Virus record (IMG/VR): IMGVR_UViG_3300022562_001344
Span: 1-64,000 of that record
From: a virus
Strand: one strand, 5' to 3'
Length of the DNA: 64,000 nucleotides
The notes beneath the pieces are model-generated. The model did not search any database. It saw only the letters and a list, made by a program, of their open reading frames with translations, and was not told the origin of the DNA. The position numbers and the translations under genes are program-made. This document shows positions 32,946 to 41,441 of this stretch, piece after piece. Position 1 is the first letter of the stretch; each line of letters starts with the position of its first letter.

Positions 32946-34102
32946 TGCCTTCGGCTCTCCCGACTGATAACGCGTGGAGCAAGGCCGTCAAGGACTTCGG
33001 CCTCGGCCCATACGACGGAGCCTCGGACGACACGTCCCCGAAGGGGGAGGACGATGAGCGCAAGGAGCCGGCCGGGAAATCCCTCCCCGATGGCGGAGCT
33101 CCGGACGACATGCCCATCGAGTACTATCTCGGTTATCCGCAGGAGGAGGCGATGGGGTGGAAGCACTCGTCCGATTCTCTTCCGGGTGACCTGGATCGCC
33201 CACCTCGCGGAAAGAACCCGGGCTACAACACGAAGGACGACGTCGTCCCGACCGTCGGCCCTCCCCCTCATTCCGTCACCGACGATGACGACGACGGGGA
33301 CCCTGATCATTCGCAGCTCCCGAACGGAAGCCTGCCGGCGGCCCGTTCGGACTACTACGACCGGACCGTGTACGGTTTCGCCCTCGGGGCTACGGTCGAC
33401 CAGATCTGGCCGTCCGAGGACTCCGGGGCCTACGCCGGCGAGGAAAAGGACGCGTCCGACCTCGACGAGGACCGGGAAGAGGGTTCTGGCCTCCCGACCC
33501 CCGCCCGCGACGACCACATGATGGGTGACTTCCTCGAGTCCTTAGGGAACTCGGACCAGGGGTTCGTGTGGGAGGACAGGTCCACGCCGAAGGGTTTCCC
33601 CGCCGAGGACTTCAAGGAGAACGTGGACTATCCGAAGTCGAATGATGACACGCTCGGACGTCTCATGGCCAGTTTTGGCGCTTCTATTGCGTCTCGAAAT
33701 TTGGGTGAACCTATGACTGACCGGACTGCCACGGACCTCAAGCTTGTCACGGACTTGACGAAGGACTTTGTCAAGAAGTTTGGCAAGAAGAACATCGTCC
33801 GCCGGCACGTCCTCGCGTTTCTGCAGGACCGGCAGCTCCCCCAGTACCTTGCGTCGGACATCGTCAGGTGCCTGAAGCATCAGCACAAGGTCGTCATTCC
33901 CGACGTCATGGATACGTTCCCGCTCGGGCACGTCGCGAGCGCCGGTCGGACGAGCCTCGGCTCGGCGTACCGTGACATCGTCCAGCTCCGGATCCGCCAC
34001 TCTGACGACCCGGAGGTCGACCTGGTCATGCGCCGGTGCGCCTCCCGGATCAGCGACGTCCTCGCTACCCTGGACACCCTCGAGGTGGGCGATGCCCAAT
34101 AA
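32945..34102 (+). CDS. hypothetical acidic protein, 385 aa
   Basis: The first 230 residues are low-complexity, acidic and proline-rich. The C-terminal 150 are helical and more ordered (DLTKDFVKKFGKKNIVRR, then ASDIVRCLKHQHKVV). ATG 32945 overlaps the previous stop. Part of a run of genes with shared acidic, disordered character just before the terminase; possibly internal head or connector proteins. Confidence 0.6.
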   Translation: MPSALPTDNAWSKAVKDFGLGPYDGASDDTSPKGEDDERKEPAGKSLPDGGAPDDMPIEYYLGYPQEEAMGWKHSSDSLPGDLDRPPRGKNPGYNTKDDVVPTVGPPPHSVTDDDDDGDPDHSQLPNGSLPAARSDYYDRTVYGFALGATVDQIWPSEDSGAYAGEEKDASDLDEDREEGSGLPTPARDDHMMGDFLESLGNSDQGFVWEDRSTPKGFPAEDFKENVDYPKSNDDTLGRLMASFGASIASRNLGEPMTDRTATDLKLVTDLTKDFVKKFGKKNIVRRHVLAFLQDRQLPQYLASDIVRCLKHQHKVVIPDVMDTFPLGHVASAGRTSLGSAYRDIVQLRIRHSDDPEVDLVMRRCASRISDVLATLDTLEVGDAQ

Positions 34103-36041
34103 GCTCCCCGAGCTCTCCGGCGCCTCCGGTCTCGGAGAGATCGACGACATTCTGCACGACCAAAGCGTCTCCGACCTCTCCTGGCTCGACGTCGACACCG
34201 ACGACTACAGGGCCCACGAGGCCCTGCCGAAGCAGAACCTTGACTGGATCCCGGAGGTCACGAAGGCCCTGATGGAGGACGAACGCGATCCGCGCGTCCC
34301 CATGCGGATCCCCCTTCGACGGAAGACAATCGTCAACTCCAATCCGCTCGAGAGGCCCCAGCTACCCGTCAGGTCCTCCCGCGCCTCCGTGATCAACCGA
34401 ACGGCGGCCTACGTCATGGCTGGCCTGAGGCCCTCCCAGGTCCAGGCCAGGCTCTCCTCCGAGTTTGGTCCTGGGGACCTGAAGTCCTCGCAACAGGACA
34501 TTGAGTCCGTCCTTTCCGAGTCTGGCCTCCTTGGGAACGTCTACATCAACTCCTCGCATTTTCCGAGGTGTGCCCAGACCGGCGCGCATCGGGAGTTCGT
34601 GGCGAAGCACGGAAAGCGTGCCCTCTTCGTCTTGTCGAAGCCGGAGTGCGCCGGCTGCGTCCACAACGCAGGCGGCCGTTGTGCGTCGTTCAAGAAGCTT
34701 GTTGTCGACCAGGTCCCGTACGACGAGAGGACTTACGCCCACTACCTGCCCCAGCTCCAGTCGGAGCGGCGCGCTTCGGCGGACGACGCGCCCCAGGTCT
34801 CGATGTCCGACCTGGCCAGGAAGAGGAGGCTTCAAGCCGCGTTCGGTAGGTCTCCGGCCCCTCCTCGTCCCGATCCGGTGCGGACGATCCAGCACCATGC
34901 GAGGCCTGCGAAGCCGTCCATCACGGAGCAGGACGTCCAAGATTTCTGGAGGCGAAGGTCCTCGGGCTCCTCAGAGCCTATGCCGGGCCCCATCTATCTG
35001 ATGGCGGCCAAGCGCATCATGCTCGGGACGGCGGACGCCCGCTCTCTCGTCGCTTCCTCAGACTCCGAGGTACGCAAGCTCGCCTTCGAGCACGGGATCC
35101 TCGGGCACACCTACCTGGACGGGGACGCTCTTGGCGGGCCCCGGGCTGCTCTCGACCTCATTTCATCTCGCGGCCTCTCCCCGGACTTCGTCCTCCTGCG
35201 GAAGGCGTACTCCGACCCGGCGTCCTCCGACGCCCTTCCGAAGCTCGCCCAGATGACGCAGGTCGCCTCCGTTCGTCCGGAGATCGGGCGGGACGCCTTC
35301 GTTCGTGCGTGCGAGCGGGCTTGCTCCTCCGGACGCATGTCCTCGGAGCAGGCAGGGTCTGCCATCAAGAACGCGAAGGACGGGTCCCCGTGGGCCCGCC
35401 TCGTCGCCCAGGCGAACCTCTATGCGCCCCCGGTCCCGGAGGCCCTCACGGCCGCGTCCTCCGCCCCGCGCGGGAGCTTCTTCCACGGGGACACCTCCGG
35501 TTCTAGGGACTCCAGGATGGAGCCGGGCGAGGTTCGCAGGACCATCGCTCACATGATGAACACGGGCTTGTACGGGAAGGCGCTTAGGAGCGCCATCCTC
35601 GCCCGCTACACGAGGTCCGACCTCGCTCAGGTCCCGGAGGTCGGACGCGCTTTGGCCGCGGATGACGGCGTCCAGGGCTTCTACTTCATCGATCCTTCCG
35701 TCTACCGTGACTATGGTCGGGGGTGCGCGGACGGGTCGAAGCTCTTCCGAAAGCAGGGCGCGGACCGCGTCCTCGCCGGTCCCGCCTGCACCGGATGTAT
35801 GCACCAGACGGCCCCGAGCTGGTGTAACAAATACGCGAAGCAGATCATCCGTCAGATCCCGGAGGCCGAGCGCCGTCAGGCCGCGGAGCGCCGAAGCCTC
35901 CCCCTCGTCCCGGCGAATCAAGCCCCGATCACGAACCCGGTCGAGGAGTACGGCCTGGCTGCCGAGCTCCCGGTTGATCTTCCGAGTCCGAAGTCCAAGG
36001 ACGTCGAGATCGTGATCGCTTCGCCGGAGGTGTCCGGCTAA
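34092..36041 (+). CDS. large protein with repeated cysteine-motif domains, 649 aa
   Basis: Contains an internal repeat. Unit one (about residues 100-210) has GNVYINSSHF then CAGCVHNAGGRCASFKK; unit three (about 505-620) has GFYFIDPSVY then CTGCMHQTAPSWCNKY, with matching flanks (QVPYDER and QIPEAER). A middle unit (about 300-360, ILGHTYLDGD) keeps the fold pattern without the cysteines. The CxxC...C sets probably bind zinc. No known enzyme motif. Start ATG 34092 lies in the end of the previous gene. Possibly a virion protein; the function cannot be assigned. Confidence 0.65.
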   Translation: MPNKLPELSGASGLGEIDDILHDQSVSDLSWLDVDTDDYRAHEALPKQNLDWIPEVTKALMEDERDPRVPMRIPLRRKTIVNSNPLERPQLPVRSSRASVINRTAAYVMAGLRPSQVQARLSSEFGPGDLKSSQQDIESVLSESGLLGNVYINSSHFPRCAQTGAHREFVAKHGKRALFVLSKPECAGCVHNAGGRCASFKKLVVDQVPYDERTYAHYLPQLQSERRASADDAPQVSMSDLARKRRLQAAFGRSPAPPRPDPVRTIQHHARPAKPSITEQDVQDFWRRRSSGSSEPMPGPIYLMAAKRIMLGTADARSLVASSDSEVRKLAFEHGILGHTYLDGDALGGPRAALDLISSRGLSPDFVLLRKAYSDPASSDALPKLAQMTQVASVRPEIGRDAFVRACERACSSGRMSSEQAGSAIKNAKDGSPWARLVAQANLYAPPVPEALTAASSAPRGSFFHGDTSGSRDSRMEPGEVRRTIAHMMNTGLYGKALRSAILARYTRSDLAQVPEVGRALAADDGVQGFYFIDPSVYRDYGRGCADGSKLFRKQGADRVLAGPACTGCMHQTAPSWCNKYAKQIIRQIPEAERRQAAERRSLPLVPANQAPITNPVEEYGLAAELPVDLPSPKSKDVEIVIASPEVSG

Positions 36042-36048
36042 GACCGAG

Positions 36049-36054
36049 TAAGGT
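36049..36054 (+). promoter_or_regulatory. GTAAGGT box before the terminase genes
   Basis: G-TAAGGT, 8 bases before ATG 36063; it would start the packaging operon. Confidence 0.5.
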
Positions 36055-36062
36055 TTTACCGG

Positions 36063-36668
36063 ATGAGCGAAGGTCCCCCCACTGACGAAAACGGCGAAGA
36101 AGGGAAGGGCAGGAAGAGCCCGAACCTCATAGTCTTGCCCGGCGGAAAGGAGCTGGATCCCTCCGACGTCGGGGCCGGATATGTCGTGAGGCAGACCGGG
36201 GACGTCCCCACCCCGGACATCATGGACCCCGTCCAGGCGGACGAGGAGGTGCGGCGCCGCGACAGGTTCGTCCAGGGCGAGAAGCTTGTTAAGGCCGCCC
36301 ACAACGGTGCGACGACCGGCGAGATGATGGAGCTCCTGGTCAAGGAGATCACCGAGGAGCTCGCTCACCTGAAGTTCGAGCGCAAGAAGGCGTCCGAGGA
36401 GGGAAAAAATACGGCCAACTACAGCGTCGGCCGGATGAACAGCCTCAAGTCTCTGGCGGAACTCCTCCTGAAGTGCCGTGAAGCCGATCGAGCCGAGGCC
36501 CTGGATCTGAAGTCCCCCCGTTTCCAGGCCGTCTTCAAGATATGGATGGAGTTCTTTAACGAGGCCATGGAGAAGGCGGGGATCCGCCCTCAGGACATTG
36601 ACCTCGTCTTCCAGCAGATGAAGGCGGACATGGTGGACTGGGAAAAGCGTATGACCGATGTGCGTTAG
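36063..36668 (+). CDS. candidate small terminase subunit
   Basis: 201 residues. The N-terminal 70 are acidic and disordered-looking; the rest is helical (AHLKFERKKASEEGKN, then MEKAGIRPQDIDLVFQQM). Assigned only by position, 17 bases before the large terminase, and by a helical body of the right size. No clear HTH could be pinned down. It could instead be another head gene. Confidence 0.45.
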   Translation: MSEGPPTDENGEEGKGRKSPNLIVLPGGKELDPSDVGAGYVVRQTGDVPTPDIMDPVQADEEVRRRDRFVQGEKLVKAAHNGATTGEMMELLVKEITEELAHLKFERKKASEEGKNTANYSVGRMNSLKSLAELLLKCREADRAEALDLKSPRFQAVFKIWMEFFNEAMEKAGIRPQDIDLVFQQMKADMVDWEKRMTDVR

Positions 36669-36685
36669 CGCTCCTGGCGAGACCG

Positions 36686-38641
36686 ATGCCGAGTACTGAG
36701 AAGCCCGACAAGAGCCGTCTTAGCGGCGTGGTGGACTCGGTCCTGAACGCTCGGCGCAGGGCTCGCGGCGATGATCAGCCCGAGTTTCTGAACATAATCG
36801 AGTTCATCGACAGGTTCAACCTTCTTCCGGACGGGCTCTTCCCGGTCCAGAAGTTTATCCTGAAGCTGTACTACGACATCCCGCTCGACGACACCGTTCC
36901 GGAGAAGGAAAGCGATAAGATCAAGATCACCGACAGGTACGGGAACTTCAAGGGGTACCTGTCCGAGGTTCAGTATCTCCAATACCTGTACGAGCAGGGC
37001 CGGTGCAACATCAAAGAGCAAGGCGGTAGGCCTCGCCGCGAGCTTATTCTCGTCCTCGGTCGCCGGTCCGGGAAGAGCACGCTCAGCTCCATCATCACCG
37101 TGTATGAGCTCTACCGGCTCCTGGTCCGCGGCCAGCCTCAGTCCTACTACGGCGTCCCGGACGGGAGCGAGATACGCATTATGTGCGTTGCCAACGACAA
37201 GGACCAGGCGGAGATCGTCTACCAGGTCATATCGAACTACACGACGACGCTCGACTACTTTTCCGACTCCCTCGTCCATGACACGAAGACCTACCAGAGG
37301 TTCCAGACCGCCAGGGACGTCGAGAAATTTGGGAAGGGGGACCTAAAGAACGGCGGGAAGGGGACGCTCACGGTCACCTTCAAGAGCTCCGTCGCCAAGG
37401 GCCTCCGCGGCCGCGGCAATATCGTCGTGATCCTCGACGAGATTGCGTTCTTCGTGGACGACGGGAAGTCCTCTGCGAAGCAGATATACAGGGCCATCAC
37501 CCCGGCCACGAAGCAGTTCTCCCCGAAGGACCCGACGGACAAGCGCGTCCCCATAGGTCCGACGGAGGGCCGCGTCATCCTCATCTCGTCCCCGGACGCG
37601 AAGGAGGGGTTCTTCTTTCAGCAATACCAGACAAGCAAGTCAGGCGGCAAAGCCGCTCGGGACATGCTCATGATCCAGGCCCCGACCTGGGAGGTTAACC
37701 CGACCCTCAGCCCGGAGGACTACGAGATCGAGTATGCGAAGGCGCCCAGCGATTTCGAGACGGAGTACGGGGCCAAGTTCTCTGACCGTGTCCGGGGCTG
37801 GATCGAGAACGCCAAGGATCTGACTGACTGCATAATTCCCGGCCTCGTCCCTCTGCCGAGGGGGAACCCGAGGGAACCTTTCTTTGCCGGCCTGGACTTC
37901 GGCATAGCCCAGGACGGGACCTCCGTCAGCCTCACCCACCTGACGGAGGGGCGCATCCAGCTCGGATACCACGAGACCTGGTACGCCGGGAAGCGCTGGG
38001 AAGAGTCAAACCCACACCTCGTTGGCCCACTCGTCCCCTACGCCAGGACTCTCCAGGACGTGGACCGTCTCGACATTGACGAGATCATCGATTGGCTCGT
38101 GATCCTGTCGAAGCGCTTCTACATAGAGAAGGGCCTTTTCGACCAGTACGCCGGCCACATCTTCGAGCAGAAGCTCCATAAGTCCGGCCTCCGGCAGTTC
38201 GAGATGCGGAAGTTCACCGCAGCAGAGGCTTCCTCGTGCTACGGGAACGCCCGCTTTCTGATGTACGCGCATCAGCTCGGCCTGTACGACTATCCGATCC
38301 CGGAACAGTCCTCCGGGATTGAGCTTAGCGAGGATCTCCACTCTCCGCACATCGTCGAGCTCCTCGAGCTCCAGGCCTCCTCCGGAGGGAAGAACATCAC
38401 GGTTGTCGAAGCTCCGAAAGTCCAGGGGAAGCACGATGACTTCTCCGACAGCCTCGTCAGGAGCTGCATGCTTGCTGCCGAGTATGTCCGGGAGAACCCG
38501 GATGCCCTCGAGTTGAGTCAACATCGGATCGTGGTCCCGACCCAAGCCAGGGCCGTCGGGTACCACCAGTTCCATCGCGCCAGGGCCCGTATACACGGCC
38601 CGCCTCCCCGGGAGCGCCGGGTCTTCCCCCGTCGAAGATAG
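36686..38641 (+). CDS. terL: large terminase (packaging ATPase-nuclease)
   Basis: 651 residues. Walker A-like LVLGRRSGKST, Walker B VVILDEIAFF (DE catalytic pair), coupling motif region VILISSPDAKEG, and the RNase H-like nuclease with GLDFGIAQDGT (first aspartate), later KGLFDQYAGH and the final HDDFSDSLVRS aspartate. It packages DNA into proheads and cuts concatemers. ATG 36686. The tail after residue 620 is arginine-rich, which is longer than in common relatives. Confidence 0.93.
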   Translation: MPSTEKPDKSRLSGVVDSVLNARRRARGDDQPEFLNIIEFIDRFNLLPDGLFPVQKFILKLYYDIPLDDTVPEKESDKIKITDRYGNFKGYLSEVQYLQYLYEQGRCNIKEQGGRPRRELILVLGRRSGKSTLSSIITVYELYRLLVRGQPQSYYGVPDGSEIRIMCVANDKDQAEIVYQVISNYTTTLDYFSDSLVHDTKTYQRFQTARDVEKFGKGDLKNGGKGTLTVTFKSSVAKGLRGRGNIVVILDEIAFFVDDGKSSAKQIYRAITPATKQFSPKDPTDKRVPIGPTEGRVILISSPDAKEGFFFQQYQTSKSGGKAARDMLMIQAPTWEVNPTLSPEDYEIEYAKAPSDFETEYGAKFSDRVRGWIENAKDLTDCIIPGLVPLPRGNPREPFFAGLDFGIAQDGTSVSLTHLTEGRIQLGYHETWYAGKRWEESNPHLVGPLVPYARTLQDVDRLDIDEIIDWLVILSKRFYIEKGLFDQYAGHIFEQKLHKSGLRQFEMRKFTAAEASSCYGNARFLMYAHQLGLYDYPIPEQSSGIELSEDLHSPHIVELLELQASSGGKNITVVEAPKVQGKHDDFSDSLVRSCMLAAEYVRENPDALELSQHRIVVPTQARAVGYHQFHRARARIHGPPPRERRVFPRRR

Positions 38642-38666
38642 GCCTGTTATCCCTTCTGACAGCCGG

Positions 38667-38936
38667 ATGAAGGACCTCGACGTAAAGGACACGGCTGCGT
38701 ACCGGATCATTCGTCAGGTCGTCGACCACACCTGGGGCTCGGACGAGAAGCTCGACGACGACGAGGTCGTGTCCCTTTGCCGGGACTTTAAGGACCTCGG
38801 CGGGACTTGGAGGGGGATAATGGACGGCGACATGGGATGCGTCAAAGCCCTCGAGAACGCTATCGACGCCCACATACGCTTCCGAATGTTGTCTAGAGCC
38901 GCGTCAAAGCTGGTGAGAGACAGCTCTTACAGGTAG
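38667..38936 (+). CDS. hypothetical protein, 89 aa
   Basis: Small helical acidic protein between the terminase and the portal region. No ribosome-binding site is obvious before ATG 38667. The stop lies within the promoter box of the next gene. Confidence 0.6.
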   Translation: MKDLDVKDTAAYRIIRQVVDHTWGSDEKLDDDEVVSLCRDFKDLGGTWRGIMDGDMGCVKALENAIDAHIRFRMLSRAASKLVRDSSYR

Positions 38937-38939
38937 GGT
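38934..38939 (+). promoter_or_regulatory. GTAGGGT leaderless-type promoter
   Basis: G-TAGGGT, then TCGGC, then GTG 38945. The TAG also ends the previous gene. Confidence 0.6.
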
Positions 38940-38944
38940 TCGGC

Positions 38945-39565
38945 GTGGCTGACCCATCCGAAACCCGGACGGACCCTGCCGTCCCCACCCTCACGAAGGA
39001 GCGTCGTCCCACGCCGAAAGAGCGTGTGAGGGAGTCCATGGCCGGAGACCTTAGGTCCGCCATGAACGCCTCCGAGCGCATGTCTTTGAAGCTCGAGGAG
39101 GCCACGAAGGAGCTCCGTGCGGCCCTGCAGTCAGCCCTCGCTCTGGAGCAGGAGGCGCCCCGGGGAGGCCGGGACCAGGCTGACCGGTTCGTCAAGGACC
39201 TGTCTCTCGCCGTCCGGACCCTAGATTCTCTCGCCTCCCGCGCCAGGCAGTCCCTTGATGAGGCTTCCTCCCGGAAGGCGGCTCATTTGGAGGCACACGA
39301 GAAGGTCTGTTCGAGGATCGACTCCTCCATGTCTCGCGTCCGTGCGGCCCTCGAGGCCGCCGTCCTCCTGGACCGCGTCTCCGGTTCCGGCTTCAACGTT
39401 GAGGTCCGCCTGAATCGTCGCCTCGGGGTTCGGGACATCGTCCGGACTCTTCACACGGCCCACGTCCAGCTTTCGAGGTCTGTTCGCCTTTCGAGAGCGA
39501 AGGCCAGCTCCCACGATCGGGCTGTCACAGACCTTCTGGACGAGACGGGTTCGACCTTCGAATGA
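38945..39565 (+). CDS. hypothetical helical protein, 206 aa
   Basis: Helical throughout with heptad-like spacing (residues 45-150), so probably a coiled coil. Located directly before the portal gene; possibly a head-assembly chaperone, but nothing proves it. GTG start set by the promoter box five bases upstream. Confidence 0.6.
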   Translation: MADPSETRTDPAVPTLTKERRPTPKERVRESMAGDLRSAMNASERMSLKLEEATKELRAALQSALALEQEAPRGGRDQADRFVKDLSLAVRTLDSLASRARQSLDEASSRKAAHLEAHEKVCSRIDSSMSRVRAALEAAVLLDRVSGSGFNVEVRLNRRLGVRDIVRTLHTAHVQLSRSVRLSRAKASSHDRAVTDLLDETGSTFE

Positions 39566-39595
39566 TACGCCTTTTGGACGACCAGGTAACGAGAC

Positions 39596-41395
39596 ATGGC
39601 CGCTAGCAAAAAGGGCACCGGGCAGGGACGCACCCGCGTAGGTCAGCCCATCCAGTACGTGGACGACCAGAAGGTCCCCAGCAACCGCCTCACGAAGCTC
39701 GAGAGACAGGCGCGCAGGGAAGCCGCCCAGTCCATCCGGGTCGCGTCGCTCGGGTTCGGAAGCTTTGGGAATAGTGGGCCCGGTTCCATTCTCAACGCTG
39801 ACTCCCAGTTCTACAGCCCCCAGCTCTCCACCGACTTCCTCGAGCTACCCCAGTCGGAGCGCGAGAAGCGCGAGCTCTTCCGGTTCTGGTACACGACACA
39901 CCCGATCGTCGGCGCGTCTATCGACTTTCACACCGACGTCCCGATGTCGAAGATCCGTCTTTCCCTCCCGAAGGCGAAGGATAAGACGCGGGCGAAGCAA
40001 ATTCTGCACTTCTATCAGCAGATGTGCAAGCGGATCAAGCTTTTCCAGGTCCTGTACGACGCGACTCATGAGTACTGGCTGCACGGGAACGTCTTCATTT
40101 TCTGTGAGGACGACGACATGGCGTCGGACATCCCGGAATCGGCCCTCGTTGACGAGAAGGAAGAAGAGGTCGGAGCCGTCGACTACGCCGGACGACTCGA
40201 GCGAAGGAGCATCAAGAAGAAGATCCCGAAGCCCGAGAAGGAGCGCGAGAAGATCATCCACAAGCTCGTGCAGGACAAGTACCAGGGATGGCAGCGCCTG
40301 CAGATCCTTCCTCCGGAGCAGGTGAGGCTCGAGGTCTTCCAGTACACGGACAAGACGCGCATGGAGCTCATCCCGTCCGAGAAGGACAGGATGGTCGTCC
40401 TGAAGGCGGAGCAGCAGGGGGACTCCGACGCCGCCAGGATCGCGAACGACATGCCCGAGCAGATCCGTGAGAATCTGCTCAACGGCCAGCCCATACCGCT
40501 GAACACGAGCCCGTACGAGGACTTTCTTTGTTCCTCGTTCTGCTACCACCTCTCGCACAAGAAGTCGGCCTACGACGATCGGGGTATCTCCATCCTCGAG
40601 CGCTGTCTCCGAACTCTCCTATATCAGGATAAGCTTCGTCAGGCCCAGACCCAGATCGCCTCCCGCGCCATGACCCCGAAGCGGGTCGTTTGGGCGGACA
40701 AGATGAGCCAGACCGACGTCGACGACGTCCGGGATCAGATCGATCAGGCGCTCATCGACCCGGACTTCACCGTCGTCACGAACTTCGAGCTGCACTGGGA
40801 CGAGATCGGGTCCCGGGACAGGCTCCTCGACCTTTCCGTCGAGTACGAGATCACGAACAAGCTCTTGTTCATAGGCCTGCGCATCACCGAGTCGATGCTG
40901 ACCGGCGAGAGCACCTACGCCGGCGAGCGCATCCATCTCGATGTGATGAACACGATGTACCTCCTTTACCGGGAGACCATCGCACAGTTTGTCGAGGAGC
41001 AGCTCTTCGCCCCGGTGGCAGAAAAGAAGGGGTTCTGGGAGGAGGACGAGGCAGGGAATAAGGTCCTGCTCTATCCCAAGCTCCAGTTCACGCGGCTCGC
41101 TCTGCGCGACAACACCGAGCTCCAGGACTTTATGTTCAACCTGTATCAGAAGGGCTCGATGCCCGTCTCGTACATCTACGAGCTCCTGAACATCGACGTG
41201 GACGACGCGCACGCGGAGCTCCTTAAGGACTTCCTGACTCTCAAGGACTCGACGATGAATGAGCTCATTCGGGAGCTCCTCTCCACCGTCGGGAGCGCCT
41301 TCGCGGACGAGACGAACGCCAAGGAGCTCATCGCGAAGAACCTCGGCCTCATCCTTCAGGATAAGGAAAGCGACCGCTTCGGCAAGGAGGAGTAG
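39596..41395 (+). CDS. portal protein
   Basis: 599 residues. Typical portal features: FRFWYTTHPIVGASIDFHTD near residue 100 (crown/wing start), HEYWLHGNVFIFCED, a long central charged region, then RGISILERCLRTLLYQDKLR and the stem-clip region ending near FTVVTNFELHWDEIG. The size fits myovirus-type portals. It follows the terminase with two small genes between and precedes the head genes. ATG 39596. Confidence 0.85.
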   Translation: MAASKKGTGQGRTRVGQPIQYVDDQKVPSNRLTKLERQARREAAQSIRVASLGFGSFGNSGPGSILNADSQFYSPQLSTDFLELPQSEREKRELFRFWYTTHPIVGASIDFHTDVPMSKIRLSLPKAKDKTRAKQILHFYQQMCKRIKLFQVLYDATHEYWLHGNVFIFCEDDDMASDIPESALVDEKEEEVGAVDYAGRLERRSIKKKIPKPEKEREKIIHKLVQDKYQGWQRLQILPPEQVRLEVFQYTDKTRMELIPSEKDRMVVLKAEQQGDSDAARIANDMPEQIRENLLNGQPIPLNTSPYEDFLCSSFCYHLSHKKSAYDDRGISILERCLRTLLYQDKLRQAQTQIASRAMTPKRVVWADKMSQTDVDDVRDQIDQALIDPDFTVVTNFELHWDEIGSRDRLLDLSVEYEITNKLLFIGLRITESMLTGESTYAGERIHLDVMNTMYLLYRETIAQFVEEQLFAPVAEKKGFWEEDEAGNKVLLYPKLQFTRLALRDNTELQDFMFNLYQKGSMPVSYIYELLNIDVDDAHAELLKDFLTLKDSTMNELIRELLSTVGSAFADETNAKELIAKNLGLILQDKESDRFGKEE

Positions 41396-41441
41396 CTCGC
41401 CCTTTCATGTCGGGGCTGGCTGAACGCCTCAGGAATATCTG

